Below are positions 13,514 to 25,469 of a stretch of 64,000 nt of DNA, piece by piece; the first letter of the stretch is position 1, and every line of letters begins with the position of its first letter. The notes under the pieces are model-generated. The model searched no databases. It saw only the letters and a list, made by a program, of their open reading frames with translations, and had not been told where the DNA came from. Source of the stretch: Plantago ovata (Eukaryota > Streptophyta > Magnoliopsida > Lamiales > Plantaginaceae). Made by a program: the position numbers and the translations under genes. The DNA lies in assembly GCA_028274465.1 (NCBI GenBank), contig CM051456.1:109917397-109981396 (forward strand), read 5' to 3'.

Positions 13514-13592
<79 letters not shown>

Positions 13593-13793
13593 ATAATAAA
13601 TAAAAATTAAATTAATTATTGATCACGAGCTCTGCGTGAGCTTCGATAATTCTTCAAGTGATCGATTCATGATCGAAAATGAGTTGATCATGATCGCGAT
13701 CAAGCTCGCGTTGACCTATCTCGAGCACGATCCGAGTTTTGACCGATCCTTTTCATGATTGCTCACGATCAGTCCAATTCCTTTACAACCCTA
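13200..13793. repeat. GAGCTCG/GATCG-rich non-autonomous hAT-like element with an internal (TAA)n tract
   Basis: The stretch is packed with GATCG, GAGCTCG and CTCGAC words on both strands. It ends in CTTTACAACCCTAG; read inward, that is CTAGGGTTGTAAAGG, like the TAGGGGTGTAAA terminus of a common plant non-autonomous hAT family. The left end could not be fixed. The small frame at 13262-13480 lies in this repeat and is not a gene. Confidence 0.5.
13518..13607. repeat. (TAA)n microsatellite
   Basis: About 90 bp of nearly uninterrupted TAA/AATA repeats within the GATCG-rich element. Confidence 0.9.
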
Positions 13794-13799
13794 GGTTCA

Positions 13800-15540
13800 G
13801 TGGAGAATAACATATGCACAGGTAGATGGAAGGTTGATGGATCCCCTGGTGTTATTGGCATTACGTAGGGTCGTCAGGAATTAGATTTCTCCGGTCTAAA
13901 CTTTAGACGTAGAACGTAAAACGGTTAATTTATAGAATAGCCACTTGGAGTTAAAGCATGAATAGTGGTGAAAAACGAGTGTAGCGGAGCATTTAAACTA
14001 TGCGATTTAGATTTTATGTTTTCTCGAAAATGTTGATAGTGATTATTTTGGAGAAGTCACGAATCATGACCGATCTTGAATGCAAGTCATTTTTTTTATT
14101 TTTAAATTATGGAAAACATGTAATCATCAATTCACGTAAGTTTGATATAATATAATATTTCACGTAAGTTTGACATGCCTTTATCATGCACGTACATTGT
14201 ACCACTAATATAATATTTCACGTTATTAATTGATATGCGTTAATTAGTCAGTTTGACTTATTCTTCCATATTATAGTACTTTTAGGTAAAATAGGGTACA
14301 TACGTAGACAAGTATGTACATACGAACGGACAAATCTAGTACTTTGAACTATGCTTGATTAGTTCACATAATTACACAGAGTGATTATGTAGTTTTTGAA
14401 GCATGTGGACATGCTTTTGTAACCAATTGAAGTATAGGGACTAAAGTGTAATTTACCATAATATCACTATGACACTTTAAAGTTTAATCTATGTATGACT
14501 AGTTCACATACTAAGATGGAAATGTGTATGTAATTACTCGTATTAGAAGCTTGGGATATGTTTCTGTGAATAATTAAAGTGCATTGATCAAATTGCAATT
14601 TATCAAGAATTGTAATTAGACACTTGGACAAATTATTATTGTATAATAATAAAAATAAAAATAATAAAAAATTAAAATAAAATAAATAATAAAAATAAAA
14701 TAATAATAATAATAATAAATTATTATTGCAAAAAAATAAATAATAATAATAACAATAATAATTGTAGTATATAATTCACTTGATTCCATTTGAATGGTCC
14801 ATTGATATAATCATGTAAACCGTGATGCAAACTAGGCTTGTACTTACTACATAGATCTTTCACAATTGGCCCGTGGAGTGAATATAGGCATATGACCGTT
14901 AACCTTGTTTCCTTTGCCTCTTATCAAAGAATACCATTGTCCAATGATGGAGTAGTAAATCATGTTGCATCACGCACGTTTTTGTCTACGTATGACTAGG
15001 CAACCCAAAAGTGCAGGATCGGAGACACGTAATGATGAACACACCCTGCAAAATCAAAGTTCCATAACCATACACATTGGTTATATAGGAGTTGTCACTC
15101 ATGATTATCGGTGACGATACTAACTTGAACAATTGAGCTAACCTCTAGCTGGTCTAATTGCAATTTGTGGTGAGTATTCGTTCTCGTCGTATCCATGTTC
15201 CACATTGTTTCCTTTAACCATATAAAGCGGTTCCTATTTTGACTTGGTTAAGTCAACACACCATAGGTGACAACTTCACAAAGGTATAGAAAAATGCAAG
15301 CGATTTTATCCTCATGTCTCAATCATAAAGACATGAACTTCGTTGACTAAGTTCTATAAAGATACCTTCCAAAGTTCAATTCCATTGTATAGATCCATGC
15401 ATACTAGACTCGAGGTTACAAATACATACTTGGCATTAATTATAAAGGAACCAAAACGGTTTAATTATAGGGCACTAGGGTGAACTCTACCAACAACCAT
15501 CTCATGCAAACTGTGATTTTCAAGTTCCAATTTGCTTGCA
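13800..15540. other. AT-rich intergenic DNA with no gene seen
   Basis: No conserved coding motif is seen on either strand. The main feature is an imperfect AAT/AAAT-rich low-complexity tract at about 14636-14762. Confidence 0.6.
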
Positions 15541-15549
15541 TATATTGGG

Positions 15550-15800
15550 TGACGTTAGGGGTATTAAAGATGCGATTCGAGTCGAGCGTTGGTCTTATCG
15601 AGCGTCTGATTGCGTCATAGAATTTTTTGTTCTCGAGCATGACTTTTGTCGAGTTTTAAAATTATGTGATCAAAAGCTCTCGATCTTTGAGCTTACTGAC
15701 GAGCTATTCGTGAAACTAAATAACATAATAGTTATTTAAATTCTATATTGAGCATAATAATACGACATGATTTAATATGTTCATAAATAAATATTTTTTT
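15550..15800 (+). repeat. Second TAGGGGT-ended GAGC/CTCG-rich element, fragment
   Basis: It starts at about 15555 with TTAGGGGTATTAAAGATGCG and continues with TCGAGTCGAGCG, CTCGAGCATGAC and GAGCTTACTGACGAGC. The starting terminus and word composition match the family at 13200-13793. The right end is not resolved. Confidence 0.45.
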
Positions 15801-15962
15801 AAAATTAATTTGTTACTTAATTTTTTGAATGCACAATATATGCCCACAAATATTATATGTATGTATTTTTTAACATAACTATATTTATAATTATAATATA
15901 TACTAGAATTCAACAGTTGGTAAAAAGAAATAATAGATGGCATTGAACTATCTTACACCAAC

Positions 15963-16255
15963 TGTAACGATCCAGAATTCAGAGGTTTAAAGGGGTTGAG
16001 AACGCACTCATGTAAAAAGGTGCATCTTTATTTTCGGAATCCACCTAGAAGAACTTCAGAGTTAAGCATGCTTGCTCTGGAGCAATTCTAGGATGGGTGA
16101 CCTAATGAGAAGTTCCCGGTGCGCGCATGAGTAAGAACAAAGTGTGCGGATTAGAACACGTGTTGGTCTATGGGGCCAGCATGGAGAGTTGTCAAGGAGT
16201 AACCTCGCTGGTCCGGTGTGCCGAGTCTCGGCCCATTAGTGGGTCGGCCGTTACA
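15963..16255 (+). mobile_element. Cassandra-type TRIM solo LTR with a 5S rRNA-like domain
   Basis: The 293-bp unit starts TGTAACGA and ends CGTTACA, a perfect 7-bp inverted terminus. It is flanked by the 5-bp direct repeat CCAAC (15958-15962 and 16256-16260). Inside are 5S-type internal promoter boxes: AGTTAAGCATGCT at 16060-16072 and GGATGGGTGACC at 16091-16102. A short LTR carrying a 5S domain is the hallmark of Cassandra terminal-repeat retrotransposons in miniature. No second LTR, primer-binding site or polypurine tract is nearby, so it is a solo LTR. Confidence 0.88.
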
Positions 16256-17098
16256 CCAACTGTCTTTGTTTTCTATGGATTGAAGTATTGGTATTATACG
16301 GGTTTGTGTTTGTTAGTGTGTGTAGATGATTCCTATTGTAGTGTCTACAAAAACACACTAAAGCTGGTGAATGTCATTTTTTTTACTAAAACGGCAAATC
16401 TAACTACTCTACTCCTACTATTACACTACTCCTTTACCATCTTATAACTCCAAATACACCTATACATATACCAACATATGTCTCCGTAGGGGTTGAAACT
16501 TCCGGGTCTCTCATGTGCTACTCCAGCACCCTTAAAACCAGACCACCTTATGACTCCCACTTGTTTACATAATGTTGTTGTACTTGATAAAAGAATCTGG
16601 TGAGAAAGTCTAATTGAATTTTATTAGGGTTGATACATGGCACTTTCCAAGCTGGTGATGGAAATCTTGTAGGCACTTACTGCGTTTTGATACTGTTAAT
16701 GTTTCTTAGGTTTGTCGAAGTGATAAAGATCAACTCACACACTGAACCTCGTCGTTAATTATGGATGTAAGGGAGACATGAAGAAGGTTTTTTTTCTTTT
16801 TTAAACAGCAGGGGTATACTATTTACTTTCGTTTAATTTCATGTCCAAACACCCATTTACATGGTCACCAATCAGGGACGAAGCCATAATTGTTTTTAAA
16901 CCCGTGCTACATGATATTGATATATTTGATACAAGACAAATTATTTTCATATCATATATATATTTTTACATACAATTATGATATTAGAAGCAAAAGTCAG
17001 GACTAAAAATAATATGACATGTGCTAAATTGAAAAACTTAATATTTAAGTACATATAAACTTTAAACTTTTTGAGTACTAATTAACCTGTGCTACAAC

Positions 17099-17699
17099 TA
17101 GGGATGGCAATTTGGGCTACCTGGTTCGGGCCCAGGCCCGGTCATTAGTGGGCCTTGGGCTTATAGTTAGGCCCATGGGCCCAGGCCCGGGTATAACATC
17201 TTAAATTTATAATATTTATGCATTTATATTACTAAATGAAATTGTACTTTATATATTTGTATTACTTTTTTATATACTTATAAAATTTCAAGTGATATAA
17301 AATCATTTTATATACTATATTTTTAGTATATTGATATAATTTATTAAGTAATCTAATACTACTTATTAACTAATTTCAATATGTAAAATAAGCAAGTTCA
17401 TGATAAATATTAAATGATATAAAGTGATATCAAAATATTTGATCTCAAGGAAAAAGATATAAATTAAATAGTTTCACCATTCTACAAATACTACACTACA
17501 TAACTAAAAAAGAAAAAAATATTTTGATTATTAAATAATTAAAAGAAAAAAAAACTTCAAAACTTAAGCTCGGCCCGGCCCATGACAGGCCCCGGCTTGG
17601 GCATTATGTCCAGGCCTGCCCCGGGCCATGGACTGGGCCTGGTGCTAGTCTTCCCGGGCCTCTGAAAGCCTGGTCCGGCCCGACCCATTGCCATCCCTA
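17099..17699. mobile_element. hAT-type MITE E1 (TAGGGATGGCAAT ends)
   Basis: The terminal inverted repeat is TAGGGATGGCAAT...ATTGCCATCCCTA, with GGGCCCGG-rich subterminal zones and an AT-rich core. Its 8-bp target duplication GCTACAAC is intact on the left (17091-17098). The right copy now lies beyond E2 at 18320-18327, because E2 inserted across the right border of E1. No coding sequence is present. Confidence 0.88.
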
Positions 17700-17704
17700 G
17701 CAAC

Positions 17705-18316
17705 TAGGGATGGCAATTTGGGCAGGGCAGCCCGAGCCCGGCCCAGGCCCGGCCCGATCATGTCGGGCCAGGCCCACCCGATCAACCTATTGGGCTGGGC
17801 TTGGCCTGTTATATAGGCCCATGGGCCGGGCCTGGCCAAAATTTTAGCCCGCTAGCCCGACCCGGCCCAAGTGTGTATATATTTTTCTTTATATTTTATA
17901 TATAAATACGACTTTTTTTGTTTGTTATTTATACATGAGTAGTATTAAATTAAGTTCTAATTTATATATTTTTCATACTTTTCTATGTATTTATAATATT
18001 TTTTATTAAATTATATTTTAATATACATCACGACCAATAATTTATAACTTTTTGAAACTTTTTTGTTTCATTTTATTAAATCTTTTAATTTCTAATTTTT
18101 TTTTAAATATCCCCTACAATGTGTGACTTTTGAATTTTTTTGAAAAAAAAAAAAAAAGGGCCAAGCCCGAGCCCGGCTCGGCCCATGATGGGCTGGGCTT
18201 GGGCCTAAAATTTTGGGTCGTTCTCGGGCTTGGGCCGGCCTGGGCCTGGGCCAAGTGTGTCGGGCCAGGACCGGGCCTCTGGCGGCCCGGCCCAGCCCAA
18301 CCCATTGCCATCCCTA
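17705..18316. mobile_element. hAT-type MITE E2, inserted at the right border of E1
   Basis: It has the same TAGGGATGGCAATTTGGGC and CCCATTGCCATCCCTA ends as E1. The 8-bp flanks are CTAGCAAC (17697-17704) and CTAGCTAC (18317-18324), 7 of 8 matching. The left flank consists of the last three bases of E1 plus five bases of the E1 target duplication. The GGGCC-rich ends give shadow reading frames on both strands that are not genes. Confidence 0.88.
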
Positions 18317-18329
18317 CTAGCTACAACAC

Positions 18330-19007
18330 AGATTAATATACACTCCCTTGGCCCTTGTCACGATTGAGCAAGAGTTGCAGGTGGAGATCATGGGACTATT
18401 TGAAAATCTTGTGATAGCTTTTGCTCTTGGATTCTAGTAAGAATAGTCCAAAGCTAGGGTATCTTTTGACTCGAATAAGAACATAGCCCCCATCTTATCT
18501 TTTACCTTTTCGGCTTTAATGAACTTTAACTTGCTTTAAAAAAATTAAAGACGGTGTTGAAAGTAGTGTCAAATTTTAAATCTTTTACTTTTTCATTTTT
18601 GTTTTGAAAAACGAAGTCAATTTCATTTAACCTTTTTATGTTTTCGGAAATGACAACTGTCTTTGTCGAAATGTAAATCAAATTACATAATACATCCGTT
18701 TAAAAAAAATATTACATAATACATAAATGCGTTTAACTCATCCTCATCATGTATTTTCCTATTCTATATCATTTACTGTAAATCTTACAGCTTTATCCAA
18801 CAAACCATTCACATCCGTTGCACAAGTCCACCTCAAGATTTCTGTAATATTACAAATTTCCATTCTATAAAAGAAACGCAGATGTGAGAATACTAGAACA
18901 AACACATTGTTTTGTGTTTTCTTCTTCCCATCAACCATTCCTAAATAAATTCTTGCTCGATCAGTTTATTTTTCAAAACCATCCTATTTATTGATTAGAT
19001 TTGTGAA
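18330..19007 (+). promoter_or_regulatory. Upstream region of the RING-CH gene
   Basis: This gene-free stretch leads to the ATG at 19008. The last 150 bp (TTCTTCTTCCCATC and nearby) looks like a CT-rich plant 5' leader. I see no decisive TATA box. Confidence 0.35.
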
Positions 19008-19450
19008 GTGTCAATGGAGAATGACATACTCATAGATATAGAAAGTAATACTCAGGTTCCAATTAGAGGTTGTAGAAGTGAGACAGAAGATGGCGGTGTG
19101 TTTCACTTTTATGACACATCCCTAGAACATGGATTGTTGATTGATAGGTCTCATGGTGATACTGGTTTTGCAGAAGGAGGTCATCAATTGTTAGATTCTC
19201 CAATCATGTTAAGCATAGACGATGAAACAACTGGCCTAGAAGATAACTACTCACTGAAGTCCAGCACGAATAGCCCAGAAGAAAAGTTCGGAGTAGCATG
19301 TAGAATATGCCACTTTGAATCTGCTGAAGATTTGAATCATGACGGATTTGATGGGGTTACAATTGATCTCGGATGCAATTGTAAAGGAGATCTGGGAGCT
19401 GCTCACAGGAATTGCGCTGCGATTTGGTTTCAAATCAAGGGAAACATGTA
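19008..19450 (+). CDS. RING-CH (RINGv) zinc-finger protein, first exon only, cut by an assembly gap
   Basis: The exon encodes an acidic N-terminal region and then the first part of a RING-CH finger: CRICHFES near residue 100, then GCNCKGDLGAAHRNCA and IWFQIKGN. This fits the C-x2-C ... C-x-C ... H-x2-C spacing of membrane-linked RING-CH E3 ligases. The last Cys pair should be in the next exon. A GTAAGC donor follows GGGAAACAT at about 19450, and the 100-N gap begins at 19601, so the rest of the gene is not in this window. The frame is intact. Confidence 0.8.
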
Positions 19451-19600
19451 AGCACTAGATTTACGTTAATTCTGAAAGAATATGCCGTTATTATGTACTC
19501 CATGTGTTCTTCTAAATTGTTTTTGTTACTTTTGGAATGATTTTGGACCAGCTCTATAGTGGGAGCTAGTCTGGGCGACTGATGGTATCAGACGCCACCA

Positions 19601-19700
19601 NNNNNNNNNNNNNNNNNNNNNNNNNNNNNNNNNNNNNNNNNNNNNNNNNNNNNNNNNNNNNNNNNNNNNNNNNNNNNNNNNNNNNNNNNNNNNNNNNNNN
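19601..19700. other. Assembly gap (100 N)
   Basis: Exactly 100 N, a placeholder gap. It separates the unfinished RING-CH gene (+) from the unfinished TPR gene (-). Confidence 1.
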
Positions 19701-19930
19701 ATACTTTAAAATCTCTGTAAAAAATTCCATATAGACTATAAAGAAATTAATCAATCAGAAACTTTTGCCTTGCAAGCAGCAGGTATACCGGAAAAAAACG
19801 ATATAAGAGATCTATGTAGTTTCAATAGGATGTTATGCCTAGAGACCTATATTTATATATTCTATTGATCAGTAATCCACATGCAGAGGATCATCTTGAT
19901 TATGCATAAGAAGAAAGAGCATGAAAGAAC

Positions 19931-22900
19931 CTTGGCTAAGTAACCCTGAAATCATCAGGGTGGCTAGCGATAAGTTGATCATAAACAGCTACTGCATCAC
20001 TTATATGGCCCCAATCAGAATAAGCTTTTCCAAGAAGTAACTCAACCTGAAATTGAACAGCTTGAATCAAGCCAATTGAAACAACAGAAGCAAAATATGG
20101 GATCTCTTGTGGTTCAATGCATGAGTACAAGACATAAAAGCGTAACATAGAAATTACAAATTCAACTATTTGATGGTGCTAGAAATTGGAAGTATATTGC
20201 TTCAGGGAAGAACTCACTTGAATGGGATCCCTCCACTCCTGCTTCAGCTGCGTCAGCATTGCCACTAGATTTTTCTTTATTCAAGCGATCACGAGACGCC
20301 AGGAGCACTTGAACAGCCTAGACAGGAAATAAATGTCATTAATGTTATAATCACCAAGGAAGATGAATAAAACGAATGGTATACTGTACAGAATATGTAA
20401 CTCTGCTAGAGTTGCATCAATCAGATTTCTGCTCCTGATTTCAGTTTTTGGCAGAGCTTGATTAATATACACGGTAATATATATGATTGAGAGTAAAAAG
20501 AGATTTCTCAACATTTTTATGAGCTTCACAATTATAACAACCTCATCAGGCTTTTTGGCAGCCAGCAATGCATTTGTACGACCACGAAGGATCTCGAAGT
20601 CGATAGATTTCGACACCTGCAAGATAGTCAAAGGCTGTATTTAGAAATTTACAAAATATTATTTGAATTTAAAACATACAAAAACCATGAACAAACTCAA
20701 GGAACTATTTCCATAAGAGAACATTCTAGAGGCTGCCGCGATAGGTGCATATGGAAACACGGCTATACGAATATTATGCCCATGCAGTGGTCAATTAACA
20801 TGCTGGTATTTGTCTAACAGTGCATCTAAACCTTAACAAGTGTATGAATATGGCTGAATGTGAATACACAGTTAGAAGTTAGAAATATGGCAAGGATCTG
20901 AATAATGATGTGAAGACGTGGATTACTCAAAGTTACAAAAGAATCATTCACCGGCATTACCTTCGAATCTAATTCAATAAAAACTCTCAATAGAGTTGGT
21001 CTTCTTATAGTCATAAAACCCAAAAGGCCCAGCGTACAGAATAGAGAAATTTATGGTCCCAAGTACATGAATACCAAGGTAAGGTTGTATAACAGGCTAA
21101 GGTTGTATGACAAAATCTATTCTTTACTAAAGAATCTTTAGACTGCTACCATGCATTTCAATTAAGCAACACACATGCCATTGCACTATGTGTACATTAT
21201 TTTAGAAAGAAAATCACATGTTTCTCTGTAATCGATTTAGGGATAAACTTTGCCAGTGACATTTTTTCACACTATTTGTTAGGTTGCTACTGTGCATTTT
21301 AATAATATAGTTATATTGTCCTGTTATATGTACAATAAGCATTAACAAGAAAGTATCATATTCTCTGTGCACAGCAAACCTCTAGTTAGGCCTGAACTCT
21401 CATCTCTCAATAATATTGTTACTCATGGACCCCAGGATGACTAACGAGATATTACTGTGACATCATTATGCCATAATTATTATAGTGTACTCCTTCCATT
21501 TAAATATGGAAGTTTTAGATATTTGTCACTTTTGCAGAATTTTACGTCATGATTCTATTCTTACCCTTATTTTGAACTTTTTAACTAGTCCCTACAGGAA
21601 TAGGAGTAACAGTGGAAAAAAGTTACTTTAAATTTCATCCAAAGTGAATCTCATTGTAATTTTGATTTTTATATAATGTAAAAAGACATTTTACCTTATA
21701 ATCAAGAAATTTTTTAATTAGAAATAGATTGTTGGAATAACGCACAAGGTAAATTTTATTTTCCATGAATGGATGTAGTAGGGTTTAGTCAAGAACTTCC
21801 TAAAAACCAAGTTGGCACAAGTTGAATAGCCAAAATTTAGCATATGACAGGTTATAATGCCCGAACCTTTTCGGCGCTTTTATATGCAACAGCACTACCG
21901 TCGTAATCTTTGAGTTCATATTTGACTTCACCTAGCAACCGAAAGCTTCAGGATCGCCGGGTCTTTTCTGAATAAAGGATGCAAAATTTTGAAACAAACA
22001 CCACAGCATAAGATAATCATTAATTATATCTATCTAAATCATAATAGAAATTGATAAAGTACTTCAATAACAAACCTCTGTCAACTTTTCGAGAAACGTA
22101 GCAGCTTTTTATATTCTCTCAGTTCAGCTAGGGTCACTGCAGCTCCCTGCAGAAAAGAACAGTTTGTATAAAGATATTAGGGTTGGTGCGGAATGCAGAT
22201 GGCTAGAAGTCTGGAAACTTCAAATCCATACTACATCTACCTATACTAAGCTGAAGGAAATGAAATATCATTTACTTCTGCACCGCCTCCTCCTAAAAGT
22301 AAATGTTCTTGATATACAACTGTTAATGTGCTTAAGGAGGTTAGTTAAATTTTAAATGAACATAAGAAACTTATTACACACCGCAGACAGAATCAGCCTC
22401 AACATACTGGGGTCTGAATCATATCACAAAACCTATTTTATTGGAATTGAGTAAAAGATATCTTCAAACTGAGAAAATTATCTAGGTTAGGCTTATGAAA
22501 ACTACTTTGCTCTTGATCGTGCACAACACAATATACTAGAGTTGCATATTTAAATTAGCTCATATATTCCAGATTATCATATCTGACCATGTTATAAATA
22601 TTCTAGAAATTGCAAACCAGGCATGGGATCTGATTTCAAAAAAATCTAATATGGGCCTGGTTACTACGGTGTTACTTCACAAGGCGAACTGCACAGGTAA
22701 GGAATGATGAGATTCAGACACTCAAAATTGAAACATCTGTTTGGCTCAATACTGGAATAGGATTTTGGGTTTGTATTGCGAAAAAAAAAATCAAAAGTTT
22801 AGATGTGGAAGAGTAGATATATGCATGTCAGATCAGGTCTTTATTGTGTAGGAAATAGGAATATATTATTAGTAAGAAAAAAGGTCATGTGTGACAGATC

Positions 22901-24733
22901 ATGCTTCTAGTCTTGTCTAATCTTAATTGGGCTATGAAGCAAAAAGGGTGGAATTGTACCCAGAAATTAACTAAATGACTTCAGAAGATACCAACTCATG
23001 TGATTTCCGTAAAACATCATAGAGGCGCACACCAGAATTGTTGACATTATAGACTTACTTCAAGTGCAGTAGAATCTTCAGGGGGAGAGAGCAAGTGTTT
23101 CTTCAAACTGCTTCAGCCTTTTCTGTCAAACCAAACGAATTTTGGGTTAAAGAGCTCTAGTGTTGAGATGCTTTACTAACTAATGAAACGGGATACGCTG
23201 CATCAACCAAAGGAAGCATTTTATACTGTTAACAGAATATACTAGCGAAAAACATGTTATTTGAGTGTGAAATCTATCATCTATTAAAATTTTAAACCTC
23301 AACATCAGAGAATCACAAAGTAAACGGAGCATTTAGCTATATTGTGTTGAAAACACACACACAGACACAAAAGTAATTAGCAGTTATCGAACTCAGGGTT
23401 GGTACCTAGGTAAAATACGGATTAAATGTATAAACAAAAGTAAATAAATAAAACTGTTAAACTACCTCAAGAATTGCTTTCTCTTCGGGTGAAATCTTAA
23501 CGGCCACCGCCTCCTCTGTAGGGTTAACACTGGAATCATACAGCAAACGTATGAAACAAAAATCCATATGTGATGCGAAACAGAAGATTTTTGGAACATA
23601 AAGTAGCAGAATTGAGGTTAATGATAACCTAGATCAATTACATTTTGGTGTGTGTTTTCATGGCTTTTAGACAAGAATCTTAACACTGCATTTAGCTTCA
23701 GCTGACTATGTTTCAAAAAACATGTAGGAACTAGAATTCCTAATTGTAAAAATTGTAACCGTCCAGGTCCATGAAAAGGCTAATGCAAATACTCCCATAT
23801 TGTTCTCTACTTATTTTGCTCTGACATTTAGTGTATGAAAATAATGACACTGAAACAAATGTACAATATGTTTGCGAACAACCCATACCTTGAAGGGAGA
23901 AAGTCCCCAAGAGCAAAAACCAAGCCAAACACAACGACCGCAACCCCTACTCCAATCTACCAGATTCCATTCTAAAATATGGTGAATCAGAAATCACTAG
24001 ACATCTCAAGCATTAACTCCACAAAATAGCTACAAATCGCAGGTGAACAAAATGATCAATACTACCTTAGTCCCCAACCCATCGTACTACTACTACTATT
24101 CGTCTCCGGAGGAGCATCATAATCAATTGCCCCATACTGTTTCACCTCCTCCGTCTTTTTCTGCTCAAGCGCAGACCTAATAATTTCACAAAACACTCGT
24201 CACGATATATTAATCTACTACCGAGCAAGCAAGCATCAAATTAACAACACACAATTACTTTTTAACAGCTTGGAGACGCTGCTCGAACTCAATGTCACTG
24301 AATGAGGCTGTTGAGCTCAAACCTGGAGCTTCTGTATATACACATTGCAGATAAAATTAACGAAAAAACAAAAAACGTTGATAATGTGAAAATGAAATTG
24401 ACACTAATCCAGAGACTTACGGTTAGAAGTAGTTGGAGGAGATTTTCGAGGCGGCGATTTTGGTTTCCTGCGAAATTGAGGATGAGTAATACGGGAAAAA
24501 CGAAATGATGAGAGGAGGGAGAAACAGAGAAGGAGCATTGAATAGGGATTATATTACCTGTTGTCAGGATTAGTCGATTTGGGGCCAAAACCTCCTCGGT
24601 TGGGAGTTGAAGAATCGGAGCACTTGATAGTCCGTTTAGGATAGTTAAGAGTAGAAAACGAATGAAATGGTTTGATACGGTAAAGATGAGGATGGAGAGA
24701 ACCAGTTGCAACAGCAGCAGTAGGAGAAGCCAT
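19931..24733 (-). CDS. Chloroplast-targeted TPR protein, at least 12 exons, C-terminus missing, six single-base indels
   Basis: Exons (-): 24733-24558, 24467-24421, 24331-24259, 24176-24066, 23956-23889, 23529-23466, 23122-23059, 22146-22076, 21967-21867, 20616-20542, 20317-20218 and 20046-19931. The Ser-rich N-terminus with few acidic residues looks like a plastid transit peptide. One membrane helix (IGVGVAVVVFGLVFALGDF) is followed by TPR-like helices, e.g. RLKQFEETLALSPEDSTALE and LGKAYSDWGHISDAVAVYDQ. All introns are GT/AG. Exons 4, 8, 9 and 12 are one base short (C run 24072-24075, T run 22106-22110, A run 21942-21944, C run 19944-19946). Exon 7 has one extra base (G run 23081-23085) and exon 11 seems to have one (20229-20231). 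With these allowed for, all phases join. The last exon(s) should follow below 19931, toward the gap. I cannot assign a named subfamily. Confidence 0.78.
21490..21778. mobile_element. Stowaway-like MITE in an intron of the TPR gene
   Basis: It is flanked by TA at 21488-21489 and 21779-21780. The left end CTCCTTCCATTTAAATATGGAA pairs with the inward-read right end CTACATCCATTCATGGAAAATAA. It is 289 bp long and AT-rich. Confidence 0.7.
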
Positions 24734-25034
24734 AGCCAACTGATAACAAACTGCTCCAAAAGCTTATCGTTGGAACTGGCTAGTCACTTACTTGAGAGAG
24801 CGCGTCTATTTGTCGAAATAAAGTCGCACTTGTATATTTAGGAGCGTTTAGTAGTATAGTACTTCAATTTGCACTATTTTCAACACATTCCATCCCTTGG
24901 GTGGGACTACCAGCCCTCCTTCCGTATAGCAGGGGCCGCTGGTTTCCGTCACCCGTCCGGGTTAGCTTGACGTGGTTCATTCCTCCCATTGCCACTATTA
25001 CTCATTTTGTAACTTCAGGCTCTCTCCGTTAGCT

Positions 25035-25458
25035 AACTGCACAAGATGATAGACGGATATGGGATTCTGCAAACAATTAGCTTCACCAACTGTAGACGAG
25101 TCAGAGCTCGCTGCTTTGCTACACGGACTCCCCCTTGCTTGGGAAAGAAGGGGTGAGCTCATTGAGATAGAGGTGGATTCAGAGAATATCTAGAACTTGG
25201 TAGAAGGAAATGTTACAAGCCCACCATAGTTGCAAACTCTAGTTCAGGAGTGTCAAGAGTTGTTGAGAAAACCTTGGGAAACCAAGTTCATCCTTATACA
25301 GAGAAATGGGAATAAATGTGCAAATAAGATGGCACGTTTAAGCTATACACTTGATGCAGACGGGGGATTTTTGGATCGTCCACCTGCGGAGACCGTACCT
25401 CTTTTGGATTTGAGTTGTTTAATTACTAGTGTTGGTATTTACCCAAAAAAAAAAAAAG
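25035..25458 (+). pseudogene. LINE 3' end with degraded RNase H-like (RVT_3) domain and poly(A)
   Basis: Frames read like a plant LINE RNase H domain: an ESELAALLHG-type block (about 25100), then LQTLVQECQELLRKPWETKF, then RNGNKCANKMARLS near 25300-25350 and a PPAETVPLLDLS end. Stops and shifts separate the blocks. A 13-A tail follows at about 25446-25458, as expected for a 5'-truncated LINE copy. The catalytic acidic residues are not all recoverable. Confidence 0.65.
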
Positions 25459-25469
25459 TTAGACACCTC

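Noticed and set aside
13518-13607. CRISPR-like or satellite array
   Set aside because: A simple TAA microsatellite; no repeat-spacer structure occurs anywhere in the window.
16060-16102. 5S rRNA gene
   Set aside because: The 5S-like boxes lie inside a TG...CA unit with a 5-bp target duplication and only part of 5S is recognisable, so it is a Cassandra LTR.
17645-18336. Pro/Gly/Ala-rich frames
   Set aside because: They come from GGGCCCGG-rich ends of hAT MITEs and occur on both strands.
24295-24759. 154-codon hydrophobic frame on the minus strand
   Set aside because: It overlaps exons 1-3 of the TPR gene in another frame and crosses its introns; a shadow frame.
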